A stretch of 43,663 nucleotides of DNA, taken from Flavobacteriales bacterium (GTDB taxonomy: Bacteria > Bacteroidota > Bacteroidia > Flavobacteriales > PHOS-HE28). Under the pieces are notes generated by a model. That model saw only the letters and a program-made list of their open reading frames with translations. It was not told the DNA's origin and did no database searches. The stretch is taken from contig SSGN01000067.1 in assembly GCA_008016945.1 (NCBI GenBank), forward strand, positions 1 to 43,663, read 5' to 3'. Each line of letters opens with the position of its first letter. The stretch's first letter is position 1. A program made the position numbers and the translations under genes. Shown piece by piece: positions 26,201 through 35,200 of this stretch.

Positions 26201-29200
26201 GTGCCTTGTGCGCCGGACCATGCGCCACCGTTCGCCACGGTCACGCTTCCGTTCAATTGGATGTTCGCGTTGTTCGCGCAGAACACACCTCCGCTACCCG
26301 CTTCTGCAGTGGGCGCGGCGGTGAAGGTGATCAGCACATTGTCCGATACCGGCGTGCAGTTGCCGTTGCCGATCGTGGTCAACGTCAAGGTCAGCGTACC
26401 TGCGGCGATCTCGGCCGGGGTCGGCGTGTACACCGCGTTCAGTGAAGCGATGCTCGGTGTGAAGGATCCTGCCCCACCGCTCCATTGTCCGCCACCGGCA
26501 CCCGCGACGCTGCCGCCCAGTTGCACATTGGCGTTGTTGCTGCATACGAAGAGGTCGCTACCCGCATCGGCGACAGGCGCCGCGATGATGGTGATCGTCA
26601 TCTGATCGCTCACCGGGTTGCAAAGTCCGTTCTGGGTGGAGGTCAGCGTGAGTGTCACCGTTCCAAGTGCCACTTCCGCCGGGCTCGGCGTGTAGGTCGC
26701 GTTGAGCGCATTGGCGTTCGGCGAGAAGGTGCCGCTGCCACCGCTCCACACGCCACCACCAGCCACCGTTACGGAGCCGTTCAGGTTCACCGTGGCACCA
26801 TTGGCACACACCGTGACATCCGCACCGGCATTCACCACCGGGGTCTGTGTGAAGACGATGAAGACCTGATCCGTGACCTGCGCGCAGCTGCCGTTGCCGG
26901 TGCTCGTCAGGTTCAGCGTTACCGATCCGTTGTTCAGTTCCGTGGTGCTCGGCGTGTACACGGCGTTCAGGGCCGTGATGCTCGGCGAGAATCCGCCGGT
27001 GCCACCGCTCCAGATGCCACCGCCCGCATTGCTCACCGTGGCGGCGAGTTGCACAGCGGCGTTGTTCGAGCAGACCGTCGCATCCAGACCCGCGTTCACC
27101 ACGGGAGCCGGTGCGATGTTGATCGTCATCTGATCGCTCACCGTGTTACACAAGCCGTTGCCGGTGCTGGTCAGCGTGAGCGTCACGGTACCTGCGGCGA
27201 TCTCACCCGGAGTTGGCGTGTAGGTCGCGTTCAGGTTCGTGTTGCTCGGGTTGAAGGTGCCCGACCCACCGCTCCACACCCCACCGGTCGCGTGGTTCAC
27301 GATACCGGCCAGTTGTGCGGTGCTTTGGTTGGCGCACACCGTGAGGTTCGCTCCGGCGTTCACCACCGGTGCGGGTGTAATGGTGATCGTCATCTGATCG
27401 GTCACCGGATTGCTGTTGCCATTGCCCACCGTGGTGAGGGTGAGCATAACGCTGCCCGCAGCGATCTCGGCCGCGCTGGGCACGTAGGTGGCGTTCAGCA
27501 CACCGCTGTTGGGCGTGTAGGTGCCCGTTCCACCGCTCCAGATACCGCCCGTGGCGATGGTCACATCACCGTCAAGCACCACGCTGGCGTTGTTCGCGCA
27601 GATGGTCTGGTCCGGACCCGCGTTCGCTGTGGGTGCGGCACCGAAGGTGATCGTCATCTGGTCGCTCGACGGCGCGCAAGCACCATTGCCGGTGGTGGTC
27701 ATCGTCAGGGTCACACTGCCTGCGGCGATCTCCGCTGCGGTCGGCGTGTACACCGCATTGGTCGTGGTGTTGTTCGGGTTGTAGGTGCCCGCACCACCGC
27801 TCCACACGATGCCCGTGGCGATGTTGAAGCTGCCGGCCAAGGTGGTGTTCGCATTGTTGCTGCTCACCGTCTGGTCCGGACCCGCGTTCGCCATCGGCGC
27901 CGGGGTGAAGTTGAGCGTCACTTGGTCCGATACCGCGCCGCAGTTGCCATTGCCCGTGGTGGTCACGATCAACGTCACACTGCCGTTCGCGATCTCGATC
28001 GGCGAAGGCATGTAGGTGATGTTCTGCGCCGTGCTCCCCGGTGCGTACAGGCCGGTTCCGCCCGACCATTGCACACCCGTGGCCACGGTGATCGCGGCGT
28101 TCAATACCGCGTTCGCATTGTTGCCGCATAGCGTCTGGTCGGCACCGGCGTTCACGGTGGGTGCAGGCGTGATCACGAAGGTCACTTGATCGGTCACCGG
28201 GTTGCATAGTCCATTGCCTGCGGAGGTGAGCGTGAGCGTCACACTGCCGTTGGCGATCTCCGCCACCGTGGGCATGTAGGTCGCGTTCAGTGTGATATTG
28301 TTCGGCGAGAACACACCGGCACCACCGCTCCACACGCCACCCACAGCGCCGTTCACGCTGCCGTTCAGGTTGATCAACGCAGCGTTCGCGCACACTACAC
28401 CATCGGCACCGGCATTCACGATCGGCGCAGGCGTGTAGGTGATGATGCGTGTATCCGTGGCGGGCGCGCAGTTGCCATTGCCCGTGGTGGTCAACGTCAA
28501 GGTGATCTGTCCAGCGGCGATGTCCGCAGCACCCGGCGTGTAGGTCGCACTCAACGTGTTCGCGTTGGGCGAGAAGGACCCCGTCCCACCGCTCCATACA
28601 CCGCCCGTGGCCGTTACCACACTTCCACCGAGGGCGACTGCGGCGTTGTTCGCGCACACCGTCACGTCCGGACCCGCGTTCGCAGTCGGGGCATCGGTGA
28701 AGGTCAACAGCACTTGGTCGCTCACCGCGTTGCACGAACCATTGCCCGTGGTGGCCAGCGTCAACGTCACACTACCTGCGGTGATCTCCGCCGCCGTGGG
28801 CGTGTAGATCGCGCTCATGTTCGTGATGCTCGGATCGAAGGTCCCGTTGCCGCCGCTCCACACACCGCCGGTCGCTACCGTGAACGCCCCGGCCAGTGAG
28901 GTCACGGCATTGTTCGCGCAGAGCACGCGATCGGCACCGGCATTCGCAGTGGGCGCAGGCGTGATGGTGAAGGTGACCTGATCGGAAACCGGCGAGCAGT
29001 TGCCGTTGCCCACCGTGGTGAGCGTGAGCGTCACGGTACCGGCGGCGCGTTCGGCAGCGCTCGGCATATAGGTGGCGTTCAACGTGGTGTTGTTCGGCGT
29101 GAAGGTGCCCGTACCGCCGCTCCAGATGGCGCCGGTGGCCACGGTGATGCTGCCGTTCAAACTGATGGAAGCGTTGTTGGCGCACACCGTGCCGTTCGCA

Positions 29201-32200
29201 CCGGCATCCACCGTGGGCGCTGGTGTGAAGGTGATGGTACGGCTGCTCGAAACCGCCGTGCAATTGTTGTTACCGGTGCTGGTCAACGTCAGCGTCAACG
29301 TGCCCGCAGCGATCTCCGCCGGGGTCGGCGTGTAGGTCGCGTTCAAGGTGGTGTTGTTCGGCGTGAAGCTGCCCAGACCACCGCTCCAGATGCCGCCGCT
29401 CGCGATGGTGACCGTTCCGTTCAGGGGAATGGCCGCATTGTTCGCGCAGAAGGAGGCCGGAGCACCCGCGTTCACCGTGGGCGCAGGCGTGAAGCTCAGG
29501 GTGATGTTGCTGCTCATGGCGTTGCACAGGCCGTTGCCCGTGGTGGTCAGCGTCAACGTCACGTTGCCGTTCGCGACCTCGGCCGCCGTGGGCGTGTAGG
29601 TCGCGTTCATGTTGGTGGCGCTGGGGCTGAAGGTGCCTGCACCGCCGCTCCAGATCGCGCCCGTGGCCACGGTGTAGCTGCCGTTCAAGGTGGCCACCGG
29701 GTTGTTCGAGCAAAGGCTCTGTGCAGGACTGGCATTCACCGTCGGTGCAGGGGTTATCGTGTAGGTGACGGTGCTGCTCACCGCATTGCAGTTGCCGTTG
29801 CCCGTGCTGGTCAAGGTCAGCGTAACTGTCCCAGCGGCACGTTCTGCGGCCGTGGGGTTATAGGTCGCGTTCAGTGTGGCATTGTTCGGTACGAAGCTGC
29901 CCGCTCCACCGCTCCACACACCACCCGTCGCTCCGATCACGGAACCGGCCAGCGTGATCGCACTGTTGTTCGCGCAAACCGTTCCATTCACACCGGCGTG
30001 TACCGTAGGCCCAGGCGTGAAAGTGATCACCCGTTCATCGGAGACCGCATTGCAATCCCCGTTGCCCGTGGTGCTCAATGTGAGCGTGAGGATGCCGTTC
30101 GCGATCTCCGCCGCTGTGGGCGTGTAGGTCGCGTTCAGCGCTGTGTTGTTCGGCGTGAAGGATCCGTTGCCACCGCTCCAAACACCACCTGTTGCGCCAC
30201 CCACCGTGCCATTCAAAACGACCGTGGCGTTGTTGGCACAGACCGAAACATCGGCACCGGCGTTCACGGTCGGTGCTGGCGTGAAGGTGAGCAGCACATC
30301 GTCCGTTACCGCCGCGCACAGTCCGTTGCCCGTGGTGGTCAGCGTGAGCGTCACATTGCCGTTCGCGATCTCCGCAGCGCTCGGCGTGTACACCGCACCG
30401 AGGTTGGTGTTGCCCGGTGCGAACGTGCCGTTGCCACCGCTCCAGATGCCTCCCGTGGCGACCGTTACACTTCCGTTCAATGCTGCGGCGGGGTTGTTCG
30501 CGCAGCGTGTGATGTTCGCACCCGCGTTCGCCGTGGGTACAGGCGTGATCGCGTAGGTGACTTGGCTCGTTACCGCGCTACAGTTGCCGTTACCGGCAGA
30601 GGTCAGGGTAAAGGTCACACTACCGTTCGCGATCTCCGCCGCTGTGGGCGTGTAGGTCGCGTTCAGTGCCGTGTTGTTCGGTGAGAAGGTGCCTGCACCA
30701 GCGCTCCAGATGGCACCGGTGGCACCGCTCACACTGCCGTTCAAGCTCATCAACGGCGCGTTCGCGCAAACCGAGGCGGGGGTGCCCGCATTCACGATCG
30801 GCGCGGGCGTGAAGGTGATCAAACGGCTGTCCGATACGGCCGCGCAATTGCCGTTGCCCGTGGTGGTCAGGGTCAGCGTGAGCGTGCCTGCGGCCAGCTC
30901 GGCGGGTGTGGGTGTGTAGGTCGCGTTCAGCGCTGTGTTGTTCGGCGTGAAGGATCCCGCACCACCGCTCCAGATACCGCCGCTTGCGATGGTGACGCCA
31001 CCATTCAGGGCCACGGCCGGGTTGTTCATGCACACCGATGCATCGGCACCGGCGTTCACCGTGGGCGACGGTGTGAAGTTCAGGATGATGTTGTCGCTCA
31101 CCGCGTTGCACAGGCCGTTGCCCGTAGTGGTCAGCGTCAGCGTCACATTGCCGTTCGCGATCTCCGCCGCAGTGGGCGTGTAGGTCGCGTTCATGTTGAT
31201 CGTGCTCGGGAAGAAGGAGCCTGCCCCGCCGCTCCATACACCACCCGTTGCCACCGTGTAGCCACCGCTGAGTGTCGCCACCGGGTTGTTGCTGCACAGC
31301 ATCTGGTCCGCACCGGCGTTCGCCGTGGGCGCAGGCGAAATGATGAAGGTCACCTGATCGCTCACCGCGTTGCAGTTCGCGTTGCCTGTGCTGGTCAACG
31401 TAAGCGTAACGGTACCGGCGGCACGCTCGGCGGCCGTGGGCGTGTAGGTCGCGTTCAGCGTGGTGTTATTCGGTGAGAAGGAACCCGCACCACCGCTCCA
31501 AAGCCCCCCCGATGCCCCGACCACACTACCATTGAGGGTGATGGTGGAAGCGTTCGCGCACACCGTTCCGTTCGCACCGGCGTCCACGGTCGGCGCAGGC
31601 GTGAAGGTGATCGTACGGTTGTCGGTCGCAGCGTTGCAGGTGCCGTTGCCCGTGGTGGTCAGGGTCAACGTGAGGATGCCGCCGGCGAGTTCCGCTGCGG
31701 TGGGAGTGTAGGTCGCGTTCAGCACGGTGTTGTTCGGCGCGTACGTGCCCGCACCGCCGCTCCACATACCACCGGTCGCCAGCGTGATGCTGCCGTTCAG
31801 CGCCACGCTCGCGTTGTTCGCGCATAGTGAGATGTCCGCACCGGCGTTCGCCGTGGGCGAAGGCGTGAAGGTGATCGTCATGGCATCGCTCACGGCGCTG
31901 CAGCTGCCCACACCCGTGGTGGTCGCGGTCAGTGTCACACTCCCGTTGGCGATCTCGGTCGCGGTGGGCGTGTACACGGGGTTCACGGCGGTGTTGCCCG
32001 GGGTGAAGGTGCCCGCGCCACCGCTCCAGATGATGCCCGTAGCCACGGTATAGCCACCGTTCAATGTCGTATTGGCATTGTTCCCGCAGAGGGTTTGATC
32101 GGCTCCGGCGGTCACCGTTGGTGCGGGCGTGATGCTGAAGGTGACCTGATCGCTCACCGCGTTGCAGCTCCCGTTCCCGATGGTCGTCAGTGTGAGCGTG

Positions 32201-35200
32201 ACCGTACCGGCGGCGCGTTCGGCGGCGCTCGGTGTGTAGGTCGCGTTCAGCGTGCTGTTGTTCGGGCTGTAGGTACCCGTGCCACCGCTCCAGATGGCCC
32301 CGGTGGCGATCGTGACCGCGCCGTTCAAGCTGATGGCCGCGTTGTTCGCGCACACGGTTCCGTTCGCACCGGCATCCACTGTAGGTGCTGGCGTGAAGGT
32401 GATCAAGCGGCTGTCCGACACGGCATTGCACGTGCCGTTGCCCGTGCTGGTCAAGGTCAGCGTCAAGGTGCCTGCCGCGATCTCGGCGGCGGTGGGCGTG
32501 TAGGTGGCGTTGAGGGTGCTGTTGTTCGGGTTGAAGCTACCCAGACCTCCGCTCCATACACCACCCGTGGCCACGGTGACACTACCGTTCAAGGCCACCT
32601 GTGCGTTGTTCGCACAACGCGTCACATCGACACCGGCGTTCACCACAGGCGAAGGCGTGAAGTTCAAGGTGATGTTGTCGCTCACTTGGACGCATGAACC
32701 GTTGCCGGTCGTGGTGAGCGTGAGCGTCACACTGCCGTTCGCGATCTCCGCAGGCGTGGGCGTGTAAGTGGCGCCCATGTTCGTGGTACTCGGATCGAAG
32801 CTGCCGTTGCCACCGCTCCACACACCGCCCGTGGCGATCGTGAAGCTGCCGTTCAAGGCAGCCACCGGGTTGTTGCTGCACAGCGTCTGGTCCACACCGG
32901 CATTCACAGTGGGCGCAGGTGTGATGCTGAAGGTCACCTGATCGCTCACCGCGTTGCAGTTCGCGTTACCCGTGCTGGTCAAGGTCAGCGTAACGGTACC
33001 GGCGGCACGCTCTGCGGCCGTAGGCGTGTAGGTCGCGTTCAGCGTGTTGTTGTTCGGGGCATACGTTCCCCCGCCACCACTCCAGGTGCCGCCGGTGGCA
33101 CCGGTCACGCTGCCGTTCAGGCTGATGGCCGCGTTATTGGCGCACACGGTGCCGTTGGTGCCCGCATCCACGATGGGCGCCGGGGTGAAGCTGATGGTGC
33201 GGCTGCTGGTGGTGGCCAAGCAGTTGCCGTTGCCGGTGGTGGTGAGGATGAGAGTCACCGAGCCGTTGGCGATCTCCGTGGCCGTGGGCGTGTAGGTGGC
33301 GTTGAGCGCGGAGTTGTTGGGGCTGTAGGAGCCGGTGCCGCCGCTCCAGATGCCGCCCGTGGCCACGGTCACGCTGCCGTTCAGGGCGATGTCGGCGTTG
33401 TTAGCGCACACCGAGGAATTGGCCCCGGCGTTGGCCGTGGGCGCCGCGGTGAAGCTCAGTTGCACCTGGTCGCTCACCACCACGCAATTGCCGTTGCCGG
33501 TGGTGGTCAGCGTCAGGGTCACGCTGCCGTTGGCGATCTCCGCGGCCGTGGGCGTGTAGGTGGCGTGCTGGTTGGTGGTGCTGGGGTCGAAGGTGCCCGC
33601 GCCGCCGCTCCAAATGCCGCCAGTGGCCACCGTGATGGCGCCGTTGAGCGAGGCCACGGGGTTGTTGGCGCACAACGTCTGGTCGGGGCCGGCATTCACG
33701 GTGGGCGCCGGGGTGAAGGTCACCAGCATGCTGTCCTTCACGGCGCTGCACACGCCGTTGCCGGTGCTGGTGAGGTGGATCCACAGGGAACCGGAGGCCA
33801 CCTCGGCCGCCGTGGGCGTGTAGGTGGCGTTCAGGTTGGAGCTGGAGGGCAGGAAGGGGTTTGTGCCGCCGGTCCACACGCCGCCCACGGCATTGAGCAC
33901 GCTGCCGGCCAACGACACGGTGGGGGCGCTGGTGCACACTTGCTGGTCCAGGCCCGCATCGGTGATGGGCTTGGGCTGTAGCGTGAGGGTCATCTCATCG
34001 AACTCCGGCGTGCAGGGCCCGGTGGAGGTGAGGCGCAAGGTCACACCGCCCAGGGCGATGTCGCCGATGCTGGGTTCGTAGGTGGCGTTCAAGCTGGTGG
34101 CGCTGGGCTGGAACGTGCCGCTGCCCGTGGTGGTCCAGATGCCGGTGGTGCTTCCGCCGGAGACCGTTCCGGTGAGCGATGCGGACACCCCCGCGCACAG
34201 GGTCTGGTCGATGCCTGCGTTCACATCGATCCGTCCGGAGAACTCCGAGAAGAAGCCGTAGCGGCAGCCGGAACCAGCCCCGCCGTTGATCACGCCTAGG
34301 GAGAACACATCCGAGGTGTTGGTGACCACTAAGCCTTGGTTCACGGGTACCTGAGTGGTGTTGTATTGGATGTGCGCGGCCATCCATTCACCTCCGGTGC
34401 CGGGTACGGTCACGAAGGCTGATCCCGGGATGGTGGCGGTACCCGGGCCCGTCACCACGAAGTCGTTCTCCGAACCGGTGCGCACCAGCAGGTTCAGGAA
34501 GAAGCCCTCACTGGTGGAGCGCGTGATGCCCACCTGCTGGCTGCCCGCGCAGTTCAGCGGCGGCAGGATGGCCATGCCCATTTCACAGCCGAAGCCGGTG
34601 ACGTGGATGGCGTACACCGGCTTGGAAGCGCTCATGTAGGTGGCGTTGTCCGTGGCGCCGCTCAGGTAGTCCATGTCGTGCCGGTAGTACTGGCCGGCGA
34701 AGAGCGTGGCCACCGGCGTGGGGTTCCCGTCGAGGTAGATCTTCGTGTTGTTCTCTACAGCCATCAAGAACACGGATTCGTCACCCGTGGCATAGAGAGA
34801 GCCTTTCACGGCGACATAGTCGGTGCCCAGGATGTTCACCGGCACGATCTGGTCGGACATCAGATCGTAGCAGCCCCCGCTGGGGTTATGGTTGCTATCA
34901 TCCTTGATGGAGATGGCGATGGGTTTGTTGGCGATCACCGCGGCCCCCGATGGGTGCGTGGTGGGGTCGGTATGGTTCGCATACAAGGTGTTCGCACAGG
35001 AATACGTCTCTCCCCGCTGAAGGAGCACCGTGAAGGGAGACCCGGTCGGGTGCCCATCCACGTTGACCGGCGAGTTGATCAGCACCAGGGTGTTGTTCTC
35101 CGTGGCCACGATATCGAACGAAGCGAAGGCCTTGTTCGCATTGTTCCCAAAATCATGGTTGCGGAACGGCGTGTGCTTGTGCAGCGGTACATAGAACTCG

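Noticed and set aside
23353..28131. Long plus-strand open frames (1030 and 548 codons) running against the giant repeat gene
   Set aside because: They are antisense to a gene of clear domain structure, and their translations are low-complexity with repeating Arg, Gly, His and Val patterns. A repeat free of antisense stops, copied many times, gives long open frames by itself.
21013..34221. Regular repeats that might suggest a CRISPR array
   Set aside because: The unit is 264 bp, coding, in frame throughout and without unique spacers; it is a protein repeat array.
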